Origin: Kribbella sp. VKM Ac-2568
Lineage (GTDB): Bacteria; Actinomycetota; Actinomycetes; Propionibacteriales; Kribbellaceae
Length of the DNA: 64,000 nucleotides
Assembly (NCBI RefSeq): GCF_004345365.1
Contig: NZ_SLVF01000014.1
Span: 124,001-188,000 of the forward strand
Reading direction: 5' to 3'
Positions within the stretch are counted from its first letter, which is position 1, and every line of letters begins with the position of its first letter. The translations under genes were made by a program, and so were the position numbers. The notes under the pieces are model-generated. The model saw only the letters and a list, made by a program, of their open reading frames with translations, ran no database searches and was not told the DNA's origin. This document shows, in pieces, positions 35,320 to 45,946 of the stretch.

Positions 35320-35523
35320 ATCGACACACCCCAAAGGCTGATATCAGGGATGTTGCCACCCACGGCCAGAAGGCGCGAATCATTCACCGTACGGGCAGGT
35401 AATCACACGATGTGTGCGGTTCGGCGCATTTTGAGAACTCGCACATCAATTGTATTAATCCTGCGGGGATGGTCTGCCATGGTCGCTGATTGTGGTGTTT
35501 CCTCGATTCAAAGGGAGACAGCC

Positions 35524-36468
35524 ATGACGCAGAGCGACCCTGACCAGGATCCCGGCCCCGAACCGGACCCGCGCCGGCGGACAACCCGGCGTACGCGTTC
35601 AGTGATCATCGTCGCTGCGGCCGCCGCGGTCACGCTGGTGTCCGCGCTCCTGTCCGGGCTCGCGGTCGTGTTCCTCGGCGGCGAGTCGGACTCGGGCCAG
35701 CCCGCCGTTCCGTTGCCTTTGGCCAGTACGACATCGGCGAGTACCACGCCGACCCACCCGCCGACCACAGCCACGCCCACACCGAAGCCAACCACCCCGG
35801 AGCCCACCACGCCGGTACGCACAGCATCACCGACGCCTAGCCCCTCGGCCTCGCCGAGGCCGTTCGCGTACCAGCCGCTCTGGCCGTTCGTCTCAACAGC
35901 CGAGGCCGCCGCTTGGCAGCGTAGGTACCGCGCGGGCGGGCAACAGCCGTGGCATCTGGACGCGGAACTGACCGCGCTGTCCTTCACCACCGGCTTCCTC
36001 GGCTTCTCCGAGGTCAACAAGGTGGCGTCCAGCTCGATCCGAGGTGACGATGCGCGGATCGCCGTGGGCAACCAGGCAGCTGAAGGTCCCGTCAGCGTCG
36101 CCGCAGTACTCCACCTGGTCCGGATCGGTCAGGGTCAGGATGCGCCCTGGGAGGTCGTCGGCACCGCCGACACCACGCTCACGCTGGACCGCCCACGGTA
36201 CGGCGCAACCGCGGCCTCACCGCTCACCGTCAGCGGCCGGATCACCGGCGTGGACGAAACCATCCGAGTAGAAATCCGGCAGCCATCATCCGGCCGGCCG
36301 ATCGGCACCTACTGCTGCCTCGCCGCCGGCGGCGACCAACAACCATGGTCCACCCGAGTCACCTTCCAGGGCGCAACCGACCCCGCCCAGACGATCGTCG
36401 CCTCAACCGGCGGCCACCTCCAATCCGTCGAACGCTTCGCCATCACCGGCGTCCGCTCCACCAACTGA
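35524..36468 (+). CDS. Membrane-anchored protein with Gmad2-like C-terminal domain
   Basis: The 314-residue protein has a short acidic/basic cytoplasmic start (MTQSDPDQDPGPEPD), one transmembrane helix (residues about 28-52), and a Thr/Pro-rich linker that probably spans the wall. After an unknown central domain, an Ig-like C-terminal domain (PLTVSGRITGVDETIRVEI) resembles the Gmad2 module of spore-germination-type and other surface proteins. The ATG at 35524 has AAAGGGAGA upstream. It is monocistronic and ends in a perfect 29-bp hairpin. A role at the cell surface is inferred from the build only. Confidence 0.78.
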   Translation: MTQSDPDQDPGPEPDPRRRTTRRTRSVIIVAAAAAVTLVSALLSGLAVVFLGGESDSGQPAVPLPLASTTSASTTPTHPPTTATPTPKPTTPEPTTPVRTASPTPSPSASPRPFAYQPLWPFVSTAEAAAWQRRYRAGGQQPWHLDAELTALSFTTGFLGFSEVNKVASSSIRGDDARIAVGNQAAEGPVSVAAVLHLVRIGQGQDAPWEVVGTADTTLTLDRPRYGATAASPLTVSGRITGVDETIRVEIRQPSSGRPIGTYCCLAAGGDQQPWSTRVTFQGATDPAQTIVASTGGHLQSVERFAITGVRSTN

Positions 36469-36476
36469 CCTACCCG

Positions 36477-36544
36477 CCCGATCACCGTTCGTTCGGCCAC
36501 TGGCGGCTTGCAAGGCGCCAGTGGCCGAACGAACGGTGATCGGG
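36477..36544 (+). terminator. Perfect 29-bp inverted repeat
   Basis: The arm at 36477-36505 (starting CCCGATCACCGTTCGTTCGG) pairs without mismatch with 36516-36544 around a 10-base loop. It lies nine bases behind the stop of the membrane-anchored protein gene and 130 bp before livG, so it should stop read-through into the importer operon. There is no U-tract. Its loop region resembles that of the hairpin at 12547-12618. Confidence 0.85.
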
Positions 36545-36676
36545 CTTCGGGTATCGGGCGAGGGGGGCGGGTGGAGTTGGGGCATGCTGCCCCTGTGCGG
36601 CCGCCACACCGATTGCTCGAGCAGTGTGTCCTCCTACGACATAGAACGTGGTTCGCTGCGCACCTAGGTTCCATCC

Positions 36677-37459
36677 ATGGATCCAAGCAACGCGCCCGGA
36701 GGCGATTCCGGGGCGGTGATCGCGACCACCGGACTGAGCAAGAGCTTTCGCGGCTTCACCGCCGTCGACCGGGTCGACCTCACCGTTTCGGAAGGTGACG
36801 TGCATGCACTGGTCGGGCCGAACGGCGCGGGCAAGACGACGCTGTTCAACCTGCTGACCGGCTTCCTCAAGCCAAGCGCCGGCCAGATCAGGCTTGGCGG
36901 CCGCGACATCACCGGCTCGTCGCCGGAACGGATCGCGCGGCTGGGTGTGGCTCGCTCCTTCCAGATCACCAACCTGTTCGAGCAGCTGACGCTGCAGCAG
37001 CATGTCGAGCTTGCCCTGATGGGTACGACGAAGCTCGGCCACAGGTTCTGGGTGTCCGACCGGGTGCTGACCAGGTTCCGGGACCGCGCGGGCGAGCTGC
37101 TCGACGAGGTCGGACTCGCCAGGCAGCGCAACGTACCGGCTGGAACCCTTGCCTACGGGCAGAAGCGCGCACTCGAGCTAGCCCTCGCCCTCGCCCTCGA
37201 TCCCGCTGTGCTCCTGCTCGACGAACCGACAGCCGGCATGGGGATGGAAGACGTCGAGCGAACGGTCGAGCTCGTCAGACGGATCCGTACGAACCGCACA
37301 GTCGTTCTCGTCGAGCACAACATGAGCGTCGTCGCAGGCCTCGCCGACCGGGTCACGGTGCTGCAGTTCGGCCGGATCCTGACCGAGGGCAGGTACGACG
37401 AAGTACGCAACGACCCGCGGGTGATCGAGGCCTACCTGGGCGGTGAGTCCGCTGCTTAG
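36677..37459 (+). CDS. livG: Branched-chain amino-acid-type ABC transporter ATP-binding protein LivG
   Basis: The 260-residue ATPase has Walker A GPNGAGKTTL, the family-typical signature LAYGQKRALELALALALD in place of LSGGQ, Walker B VLLLDEPTAG and the switch His in VLVEHNMSVVAG. The lengthened segment between Walker A and signature (FEQLTLQQHVELALMG) is characteristic of LivG. It powers import with LivF. It is the first gene of the operon livGFKHM plus a cyclodeaminase gene, and its stop overlaps livF by 17 bp. No strong ribosome site precedes the ATG. Confidence 0.93.
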   Translation: MDPSNAPGGDSGAVIATTGLSKSFRGFTAVDRVDLTVSEGDVHALVGPNGAGKTTLFNLLTGFLKPSAGQIRLGGRDITGSSPERIARLGVARSFQITNLFEQLTLQQHVELALMGTTKLGHRFWVSDRVLTRFRDRAGELLDEVGLARQRNVPAGTLAYGQKRALELALALALDPAVLLLDEPTAGMGMEDVERTVELVRRIRTNRTVVLVEHNMSVVAGLADRVTVLQFGRILTEGRYDEVRNDPRVIEAYLGGESAA

Positions 37460-38144
37460 CGTGCAGGGCATCAGTGCGTCGTACGGCGAGGCGCAAGTAC
37501 TGCGGAACGTATCGCTCGACGTGGCAGCGGGTGAGGTCGTCACCCTGGTCGGCCGCAATGGCGCCGGGAAGACCACTCTGCTGCGCTGCTTGATGGGACT
37601 CCACCGGCCGACCGCAGGAACGATCACCCTCGACGGCGCCGACATCACCGGTCTGCCGACTCACCGGCGCGCCCGTCGAGGTCTCGGACTCGTGCCGGAC
37701 GACCGCGGAATCTTCGCCAGCCTGAGTGTCGAGGAGAACCTCAGACTTCCACCCGGCGTCAACGAGAGCGCGTGGTCCATGGACCGTGTCTACGAGTCGT
37801 TCCCGGTGCTGAAGGAACGCCGCAGGTTCCCAGGCACCAAGCTTTCCGGCGGCGAGCAGCAGATGCTCGCCATCGCCCGCGTACTACGGATGGGCGCGCG
37901 GCTGCTGCTGTGCGACGAACCGACCGAAGGACTTTCGCCGGTGCTCGTACACCAGATCGGCGACATCCTGCGCGACGTCAAGGCGGCCGGGGTGACGGTG
38001 CTGCTCGTCGAGCAGAACGTCCGGTTCGCCTCGACCGTTGCCGACCGCCACTACCTGCTCGCCCAAGGCCGGGTCGCGCAGACGCTGGACAACGCCGAGG
38101 TCAAGGAACGCGAGCACGAACTGCTCGAGTACCTCGGCATCTGA
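37443..38144 (+). CDS. livF: Branched-chain amino-acid-type ABC transporter ATP-binding protein LivF
   Basis: The 233-residue ATPase has Walker A GRNGAGKTTL, the signature LSGGEQQMLAIARVL, Walker B LLLCDEPTEGLSP and the switch region LLVEQNVRFA. The length and the LVPDDRGIFASLSVEENL segment match LivF. It starts at GTG 37443 inside the end of livG and is followed by livK after 33 bases. It forms the cytoplasmic ATPase heterodimer with LivG. Confidence 0.93.
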   Translation: MSPLLSVQGISASYGEAQVLRNVSLDVAAGEVVTLVGRNGAGKTTLLRCLMGLHRPTAGTITLDGADITGLPTHRRARRGLGLVPDDRGIFASLSVEENLRLPPGVNESAWSMDRVYESFPVLKERRRFPGTKLSGGEQQMLAIARVLRMGARLLLCDEPTEGLSPVLVHQIGDILRDVKAAGVTVLLVEQNVRFASTVADRHYLLAQGRVAQTLDNAEVKEREHELLEYLGI

Positions 38145-38177
38145 CGGGGATCTGACCCCACCATCGGAGGAGAACTG

Positions 38178-39436
<1,259 letters not shown>

Positions 39437-39440
<4 letters not shown>

Positions 39441-40309
39441 CCGATCTGCTTCAACACGCCTTCAACGGACTCGTCAACGGCAGCTTCTACGCACTGCTCG
39501 CACTCGGGTTGGCCGTCATCTTCGGGATGCTCGGCGTGGTCAACTTCGCCCACGGCGCGTTCTACATGCTCGGTGCGTTCGGCGCGTTCATCCTGCTCAA
39601 CGAGGCCGGCGTCAACTTCTGGCTCGCGCTGGTGATCGTTCCCGTGGTGCTCGGCCTGTTCGGGATGGGATTGGAACGATTGCTCGTACGCCGCTTGGTC
39701 GCGCTGGACCCGCTGTACAACTTCCTGCTGACGTTCGGCCTGACGCTGATCTTCCAGGATCTGCTGCGGATGAAGTACGGCTCGCAGCCGCAGCCCTATC
39801 CGCAACCAGCCGGCCTCCGCGGCACAGTCGACCTCGGGTTGTTCGACTTCCCGGCCTACCAGGTGTTCGTGCTGGTGTTCTCCGTACTCGTCTCGCTAGG
39901 TGCTTGGTTGCTCCTGGCCCGTACTCGGGTCGGGATGATCATCCGCGCCGCCACCGAGCGACCCGAGCTGACCCGGGCTCTCGGCATCGATGTCGGTCGG
40001 TGGGTATCGCCGGTCTTCGGGTTCGGGATCGCCCTGGCCGCGCTCTCCGGCGTACTGGCTGCCCCGATGCGGGCGGTCAGCCCGCTGATGGGGGCGGACC
40101 TGATCATCCTGGTGTTCGCGGTCGTTGTGATCGGCGGACTCGGCTCGATCTTCGGCTCGGTCGCCGCCGGGTTCCTGATCGGCATGCTGCAGGCGCTCGG
40201 CAATGTGTACGTCCCCGGACTGGCGACCACGTCGGTCTTCATCCTGATGGCCGTCGTGCTGCTGTGGCGGCCGGCTGGGCTGTTCGGCCGTGAGGAGACT
40301 GCCGTATGA
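39437..40309 (+). CDS. livH: Branched-chain amino-acid-type ABC permease LivH
   Basis: The 290-residue permease has about eight membrane helices and the LivH pattern GLVNGSFYALLALGLAVIFGMLGVVNFAHG at the N-terminus, with VIGGLGSIFGSVAAGFLIG near the end (EAA-like coupling region). It overlaps livK by 4 bp and livM by 4 bp, so subunits are co-translated in fixed ratio. It forms the membrane channel together with LivM. Confidence 0.93.
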
Positions 40310-41367
40310 CGGCGCTGGTATTCCGCAAGCTGGGGGCGATGTCTCGCCTGTGGCGATTGGTCGCTGTACTCGGCGGACTGCTGATCGCGCTCGCGCTGCC
40401 CTGGCTCATCTACCCGCCGGTGGCGATGGACATCGTTGCCTGGGCACTGTTCGCGGTGGCGCTCGACCTGCTGCTCGGATTCACCGGGCTGCTTTCGTTC
40501 GGCCACGCGGCGTTCTGGGGCACCGCGGCGTACGCGGCCGGCACCATCGCCATCAAGACCGGCGCGCCTTTCCCCGTCGCGGTGGCTGGTGCGGCCCTGG
40601 TGGCGATGGTGCTGGCCGTGCCGATCGCGCTGCTCGCAGTACGGCGTACCGGCATCTACTTCGCGATGGTGACTCTCGCCTTCGCGCAGATGGTTTACTA
40701 CCTCGCAAACCAGTGGAGCAGCCTTACCGGTGGCGAGAACGGGCTGCAGGGGATCCCGAAGAACCTGTTCGGGCTGGATCTGTCGGACCCGTTCTACTTC
40801 TACTACGCCGGGCTGCCGATCGCGTTGATCGGACTGCTCATCGCGTGGCGGGTGGTCCACTCTCCCTTCGGCCGGGTGCTCGTCGCGATCCGTGAGAACC
40901 CGGCCAGGTCGCGCTCGCTCGGTTTCCCGGTCGACCGGTACAAGGTGATGATCTTCGTCATCTCCGCGGGGTTGTCCGGGCTCGCTGGCGGGCTGTACGC
41001 CATCAGCCACGGGTTCGCCTCCCTGCAGGAGGTGTACTGGACGACGTCCGGCAAGGTCGTGATCATGACGGTGCTCGGTGGGATCGGCACGTTGTGGGGC
41101 AGCGTGATCGGCGCCGCCCTGATCGTCCAGGTCGAGGACTACGTCGCGACCTCGGGCATTCACCTCGGCCCACTGAACATCACCGGTCCCGGCCTCATCA
41201 CCGGGCTCATCTTCGTGGGCGTCGTCCTGCTCTTCCGGCGAGGCGTGTGGGGAACCATCGCGCACTTGGTGCGAAGCCGCCGCCGGGGTGTCCCTGATGT
41301 CGAGCCGCACCTCAGCGGTACTCCGTCTGTGGCTGAGCGTGAGCCGGCCGTTGCACCGAAGTCGTGA
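40306..41367 (+). CDS. livM: Branched-chain amino-acid-type ABC permease LivM
   Basis: The 353-residue permease has about ten helices and LivM hallmarks: WALFAVALDLLLGFTGLLSFGHAAFWG, YFAMVTLAFAQMVYYLAN and TVLGGIGTLWGSVIGAALI near the end. The last 40 residues are a basic cytoplasmic tail. It overlaps livH by 4 bp and stops one base before the cyclodeaminase-family start codon. It pairs with LivH in the membrane. Confidence 0.93.
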   Translation: MTALVFRKLGAMSRLWRLVAVLGGLLIALALPWLIYPPVAMDIVAWALFAVALDLLLGFTGLLSFGHAAFWGTAAYAAGTIAIKTGAPFPVAVAGAALVAMVLAVPIALLAVRRTGIYFAMVTLAFAQMVYYLANQWSSLTGGENGLQGIPKNLFGLDLSDPFYFYYAGLPIALIGLLIAWRVVHSPFGRVLVAIRENPARSRSLGFPVDRYKVMIFVISAGLSGLAGGLYAISHGFASLQEVYWTTSGKVVIMTVLGGIGTLWGSVIGAALIVQVEDYVATSGIHLGPLNITGPGLITGLIFVGVVLLFRRGVWGTIAHLVRSRRRGVPDVEPHLSGTPSVAEREPAVAPKS

Positions 41368-41368
41368 G

Positions 41369-42277
41369 ATGAGCGGTCCTCCGCATCTGGACGCGGGCCG
41401 GATCTACCGGCTCACACCGTTCGAGGAGGTGGTTGACGAGCTGCGGACGACCTTCGCCGCCGGCCCGTCGGTCGCGCCGTCCCAGCGAGTTGCCCTTGGC
41501 AACGGCTCTGGCGACCTGCTGGTGCTGCCCGCGGTCATCGGGCGACTTGCCGGGGCGGTAGCCGTTCGGCCGTCGGGAGCGCAGGGGTTGTACACGCTCT
41601 TCGGCGGCGGAGGTGACGTCGTGGCGACCTTGGATGGCGCCGCGCTGACGGCACGCCGTACGCCGGCCGTCTCAGCCCTGGTCACGGATGCGCTCGCTCG
41701 CACCGACGTACGGCGCCTGGCAGTCTTTGGTACAGGTGTGCAAGCCCGTGAGCACGTCCGCGCGATGCGCTGGGTCCGCCCCAGTCTGGAGCAGATCGAC
41801 GTCGTGGGACGCGAGTCGGCGGCGACGGAGCGATTCGTCGCCATGCTGCGGGGCGAGGGGCACCCCGCTGTGGCGGCGAGCGCGGTGGACGCGTCCAGCG
41901 CGGACCTGATCTGCACATGTACGTCGAGTTCGCAGCCGGTGCTGATCAATGACGCCGTGAAACCCGGCGCGCACATCAACGCGGTCGGGACCGATCAGCC
42001 GGACCGGCGTGAGGTCGATGATCAGCTGATGGGCCGGTCTCGGGTTGTCGTCGACGATTGGGAAGCTGCACGGACCTCTGGTGACCTGCTGCTCGCCGTG
42101 GCCGCCGGCACGATGTCGTGGGAGGACATGACTGGCGACCTGGTCGCGCTGGCTCGCGGTTCAGTACGACGCGAGACGCACGACGAGGTCACGCTCTTCG
42201 TGTCGGTCGGTCTGGGCATGGCGGATCTCGTGGTGGCGACCTTGGCTGCTCGGAATGCCGGTCTTGTCGACAGCTGA
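41369..42277 (+). CDS. Ornithine cyclodeaminase/mu-crystallin family protein
   Basis: The 302-residue protein has the NAD-binding core LAVFGTGVQAREHVRAM and the N-terminal dimer domain expected of the family. Further motifs are GGGGDVVATLDGAALTARRTPAVSAL and GAHINAVGTDQPDRREVDD, the latter near the catalytic Asp region. Members include ornithine cyclodeaminase, alanine dehydrogenase and imine reductases. It starts one base after the livM stop, so it belongs to the importer operon and probably acts on the imported compound. The ATG at 41369 is preferred over an in-frame GTG inside livM. Exact substrate is not readable. Confidence 0.85.
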   Translation: MSGPPHLDAGRIYRLTPFEEVVDELRTTFAAGPSVAPSQRVALGNGSGDLLVLPAVIGRLAGAVAVRPSGAQGLYTLFGGGGDVVATLDGAALTARRTPAVSALVTDALARTDVRRLAVFGTGVQAREHVRAMRWVRPSLEQIDVVGRESAATERFVAMLRGEGHPAVAASAVDASSADLICTCTSSSQPVLINDAVKPGAHINAVGTDQPDRREVDDQLMGRSRVVVDDWEAARTSGDLLLAVAAGTMSWEDMTGDLVALARGSVRRETHDEVTLFVSVGLGMADLVVATLAARNAGLVDS

Positions 42278-42279
42278 CA

Positions 42280-43167
42280 CTAGCGCGCGTGCATGGCGAT
42301 GAAGGCGCCGACGGCACGCCGCAGCGTCGGGTCGCCGTCCTGCGCAACGAGGGCGACACCGTGCCTGGTACCCGGCACGATGTGGATCGACTTCTTCGAT
42401 GTGGTTGCCGCATGCAAGACCCTGCTGGCATCGGCGAAACTCCTGTCGTCTGCCGCCGCCCCATAAAGCACCGGCACGCGTAGCATGCCTGCCGCGGTGC
42501 GGGCGTCGATGCCGTCGAACTCCGCCGGGGCCGACAGGCTCACCACTCCATCGACCCGAGGTGTGGTGATCGCCGCAGCGGCCAGCGACGCCGTTCCGCC
42601 CATCGAGGCACCGACCAGGACGACCCTGCCTGCACCTTGCTTGCGCAGATAGCCGGCTGCGGCCGAGACGGACAGGCCTAGCGGGCTCGGCTGCACGCCT
42701 TCGTACTGCACGTAGCCGGATGTCGACAGGTCGAGGCCGAGAACGAAGTAGCCGGTCCGCACGAGTTCGCGGGCATACGGCAGCCATTGGCACACGTCCT
42801 GGTTGGATTCATGGACGAGAACCACGCCGCGTCGCCCTTGACCCAACAACGCAGCGGTGAGCTTCGCCCCAGTACTCGTCGGAATGATGACGCGGCGTGC
42901 CCGATCGGATGGCTCCAGGCAGGTGGCGCCGACCTCAGGCAAGGGCGAAGGCGGGACCGTCGCAGTGCGCCGTCCGCTCGGCGTGATCGCACCGAGAGGC
43001 TCGGCGGACGGCCTGGGCGAGACAGGCGTGGCAATCGGCGACGTGACCGACGTAGACGAGACCGGTGGCTGGCTCGGCCCGCCCGTTTCCGTGTCAGCGC
43101 TGCAGCCGGTCAACCCCAGCACAACGACCGTGAATAGGGAAAGCGCGGCGACCCGTCTGTGCGACAT
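42280..43167 (-). CDS. Lipoprotein alpha/beta hydrolase
   Basis: The 295-residue protein has a lipoprotein signal (LSLFTVVVLGLTGC), a Ser/Pro/Thr spacer and an alpha/beta hydrolase domain. The strand VVLVHESNQDVCQW holds the HE oxyanion segment, the nucleophile elbow is VLVGASMGGTAS, and PGTRHGVAL carries the catalytic His. It would act outside the membrane as an esterase or peptidase. The ATG at 43167 is fixed by the signal peptide. It converges on the cyclodeaminase gene with two bases between them. Confidence 0.85.
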   Translation of the reverse strand: MSHRRVAALSLFTVVVLGLTGCSADTETGGPSQPPVSSTSVTSPIATPVSPRPSAEPLGAITPSGRRTATVPPSPLPEVGATCLEPSDRARRVIIPTSTGAKLTAALLGQGRRGVVLVHESNQDVCQWLPYARELVRTGYFVLGLDLSTSGYVQYEGVQPSPLGLSVSAAAGYLRKQGAGRVVLVGASMGGTASLAAAAITTPRVDGVVSLSAPAEFDGIDARTAAGMLRVPVLYGAAADDRSFADASRVLHAATTSKKSIHIVPGTRHGVALVAQDGDPTLRRAVGAFIAMHAR

Positions 43168-43209
43168 GGCCCTCAATATAGAGCGCCCAACGGGCCGCAT
43201 AGCCGACCT

Positions 43210-45075
43210 TTACGAACGCACCAGGCGGTGTAGCCGCAGTGCGAGCTGGATCTCCAGCGCAGGTTCGGCGTCCTGCCAGTCGCTGCCGAGCAATTGCGAC
43301 ACCCGGTCGAGGCGCTGGGCAACGGTGTTCACGTGCACGTGGAGATCGTCCTTGGCGCGGGTGAGGTTGCCGCCGTTGGCGAAATAGGTCTCCAGAGTTT
43401 GGAGGAGCCCGGTGCCACGGCGTTCGTCGTACTCGAGAACGGGACCGAGCACTGAGGTGACGAACCCTTCGACGCCACGGGACTCGCCCAGTAGGACACC
43501 CATGAAGCCGAGCTCGCGGCTGCTCGTTCCGTCCCCACACCGGCCGAGCGCCGTCAGAGCCTCGAGACACCGCAGCGACTCGGCATAGGCCTTTGGAACA
43601 CATTCGGGCCCGGACACTGGTCCCGCGGCACCGACGGTCACCGGCTGACCAATAGCAACCGCCAACTCCTTGGCGAGCCGACGCGCAGCCGCACCTGCTT
43701 CCTCGCCAGGCAGCAGCAGTACTGCGCGATCCTGGTGCAGCCCGGCGATTCCGTCGCTCCGCGGAGCAAGGTGGCTCGCCGCAAACGCCAGCCGGTGCAG
43801 GCGCTCACGATCCGTCTGTGCAACCACCACGACGAACTCGCCATCGCAGTTGAAGCCGACCTGCCGCGCTCGCTCCCGCAGGCCATCACCGGCGCGCTCG
43901 CCGTTCGTGACCAGGTCGGAGATCAGCTCGCCGCGAACCCGGTTCTCGGTCTCCATCGCTGTACGGTTCATCAGCTGCAACAGGGCCGTCACCAGCGCGG
44001 CGCGTTCCAACACCCGCTGATCAGCACCTTCCAGGTCTTCTCGACCCTGCAGCACCAGCGCTCCGAACTCCTCCGAACCAGCCACCACAGCGGCAAACCA
44101 CGTGCCGTCGCGACATACCGCTCTACCCTCGGCGCGCGATTCCGCAACGGCCGTCGGCCAGCCGGCCGGCGCCTCGTTGTGCTGGCCCACCCCATCCGGA
44201 TCCAACACGACGAGACTGCCTCCAAGCACTTCCGTCACCGCTTCTGCGACCTCGTCAACCCCACCTCCCCGCAGCGCGAGATCGGCGAACCGATCGTGCG
44301 CCTCAGCAGCCCGCTCCACCGCCTCGCTATGCCGCCGTACAAGCTTGTTGGCCGCATCAAGCTCCCGTACTGCGGCCCGTGCCTCCTCCAGCAGACGTGC
44401 TCCGTCAATCGAGATCGCCGCGTGCGCCGCCAACGAGCAAAGCAGCGAGATCTCATCCCTTGCGAACGGACGCCTGCTGCGGTCGGCCGCAAACAGCACC
44501 CCGAGCACCTGCGGCCCAAGCAGCAGCGGCACGCCCAGAATCGCCACCAGCCCTTCGTCACCAACAGCGCTGTCGACATCCTGGACATGATCGAACCGCT
44601 GGTCAGCCGCGTAATCGTCGGTGGCATACGGCAACGAAGTGTCGGCGACCAGGCCGCCCAGACCAGCTCCCATGGCCAGCCGGACCCGCTGAAAGCTCGC
44701 CGAAACCACGCCGGCGGTAGCTCGCATGTACGTGTCACCGCGGTCGGGGTCGATCAGTGTCAGGTAGGCGACATCGGTATGCAACAGCGTGCGAGCCCGA
44801 CGCACAATCGCAGTGAGCACGGCATCAACGTCCTGCAGTCCGGCCAGGTCACCCGCCGTCTCGAACAACGCCTCGAGCTCGATCTCCCGACGCCGCCGAT
44901 GCTCCAACGCCCGACGCACCCTCAACGCAAGCGCCTTCGCCTGCTCGAGATCGTGCAGCTCCGCGCGGCCGGCGCCCGCTGCGACCGCAGCACGCAGCGC
45001 CTCGTCGTACTCCTCGGCCGGAGCGTCGCGAGCAAGCAGGTTCAGGAACTTCGTCTCGGTCAGCGTGCGGTCCAC
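43210..45075 (-). CDS. GAF-domain PucR/CdaR-family transcriptional regulator
   Basis: The protein has about 621 residues. A GAF sensory domain is recognisable around residues 85-240 (ILGVPLLLGPQVLGVLFAAD, LCSLAAHAAISIDGARLLEE). The C-terminal PucR helix-turn-helix is typical: LLQTLETYFANGGNLTRAKDDLHVHVNTVAQRLDRVSQLLG, shown here only as the region after residue 560. The start at GTG 45075 lies within the 3' end of the 3-hydroxybutyrate dehydrogenase gene, and a longer GTG start at 45129 is possible. The overlap means the enzyme and the regulator share a transcript, so the regulator probably controls that pathway. Confidence 0.88.
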   Translation of the reverse strand: MDRTLTETKFLNLLARDAPAEEYDEALRAAVAAGAGRAELHDLEQAKALALRVRRALEHRRRREIELEALFETAGDLAGLQDVDAVLTAIVRRARTLLHTDVAYLTLIDPDRGDTYMRATAGVVSASFQRVRLAMGAGLGGLVADTSLPYATDDYAADQRFDHVQDVDSAVGDEGLVAILGVPLLLGPQVLGVLFAADRSRRPFARDEISLLCSLAAHAAISIDGARLLEEARAAVRELDAANKLVRRHSEAVERAAEAHDRFADLALRGGGVDEVAEAVTEVLGGSLVVLDPDGVGQHNEAPAGWPTAVAESRAEGRAVCRDGTWFAAVVAGSEEFGALVLQGREDLEGADQRVLERAALVTALLQLMNRTAMETENRVRGELISDLVTNGERAGDGLRERARQVGFNCDGEFVVVVAQTDRERLHRLAFAASHLAPRSDGIAGLHQDRAVLLLPGEEAGAAARRLAKELAVAIGQPVTVGAAGPVSGPECVPKAYAESLRCLEALTALGRCGDGTSSRELGFMGVLLGESRGVEGFVTSVLGPVLEYDERRGTGLLQTLETYFANGGNLTRAKDDLHVHVNTVAQRLDRVSQLLGSDWQDAEPALEIQLALRLHRLVRS

Positions 45076-45821
45076 CCTCCATCCATCACGAAGGAAGTCC
45101 CCGTCATCGAATCGGCATGCGGGCTGCACAAATAGGCTGCCAACTCAGCGACCTGCTCCGGCTCGATCAGCTGCTTGATCGCCACCGGCGCCAACATGAT
45201 CTGCTCCAGCACCTCATCAGGCTCAATCCCATGAGCGACCGCCTGAGCCTCGACCTGCCTCTCGACCAACGGCGTCCGCACGTAGGCCGGGTTGATGCAG
45301 TTCGACGTAACGCCCTGCGCCGCGCCCTCCAGCGCGATCACCTTCGACAACCCCTCGAGACCATGCTTGGCCGCGACATACGCCGCCTTGAACGGCGACG
45401 CACGCAACCCATGCACCGAGGAAATATTGACGACCCGGCCCCACCCGTTGGCATACATCCCCGGCAACACCTGCCTCACCAACCGAAACGGCGCCTCCAA
45501 CATGACCCGCAGCATGAGCGAAAACTGCTCCGGAGAAAAGTCCTCGATCGCACTGATGTGCTGGAGCCCCGCGTTGTTGATCAAAATGTCGCATCGCAGC
45601 TCGAGCGCATCCACAGCACCGAGGTCGGACAGGTCCAGGATCTCAGCCCGGCCACCGATCTGATCCGCAACCTCCTTCGCCCGGGGACCGTCCAGATCGA
45701 TCACAACCACGTCAGCACCTGCTCCGGCGAACTTTTCCGCGCAGGCCGCCCCGATCCCACTGGCCCCGCCCGTCACCACCACAGAACGTCCGACCAGCGC
45801 GCCAAGCCCCACATCGCCCAT
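45060..45821 (-). CDS. 3-hydroxybutyrate dehydrogenase (SDR family)
   Basis: The 253-residue short-chain dehydrogenase has TGGASGIG at 17-24 (NAD binding), NNAG at 82-85, the catalytic Ser near 134-135 and Tyr148-x3-Lys152 (YVAAKHG). The stretches LQHISAIEDF, NISSVHGLRASPFKAAYVAAKHGLEGL (split) and NPAYVRTPLVERQ are the fingerprint of D-3-hydroxybutyrate dehydrogenase, which interconverts 3-hydroxybutyrate and acetoacetate in ketone-body or polyhydroxybutyrate use. It is the first gene of a two-gene unit with a PucR-type regulator that overlaps its stop. Confidence 0.9.
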   Translation of the reverse strand: MGDVGLGALVGRSVVVTGGASGIGAACAEKFAGAGADVVVIDLDGPRAKEVADQIGGRAEILDLSDLGAVDALELRCDILINNAGLQHISAIEDFSPEQFSLMLRVMLEAPFRLVRQVLPGMYANGWGRVVNISSVHGLRASPFKAAYVAAKHGLEGLSKVIALEGAAQGVTSNCINPAYVRTPLVERQVEAQAVAHGIEPDEVLEQIMLAPVAIKQLIEPEQVAELAAYLCSPHADSMTGTSFVMDGGWTAR

Positions 45822-45946
45822 CCCCCGACGTTATGCATCGCGAGCTGGATCCAACACGTGCTCTGCTCACACACCGCCATGCCTTCAGATGTCCGGCGCA
45901 GACATACCCCCGCTACTCGATGTCCTCTCAACTGAGCCGACTGAGC

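Noticed and set aside
39856..41310. 484-residue minus-strand frame opposite livH and livM
   Set aside because: His/Arg/Glu-rich antisense translation of membrane-protein genes; no independent evidence.
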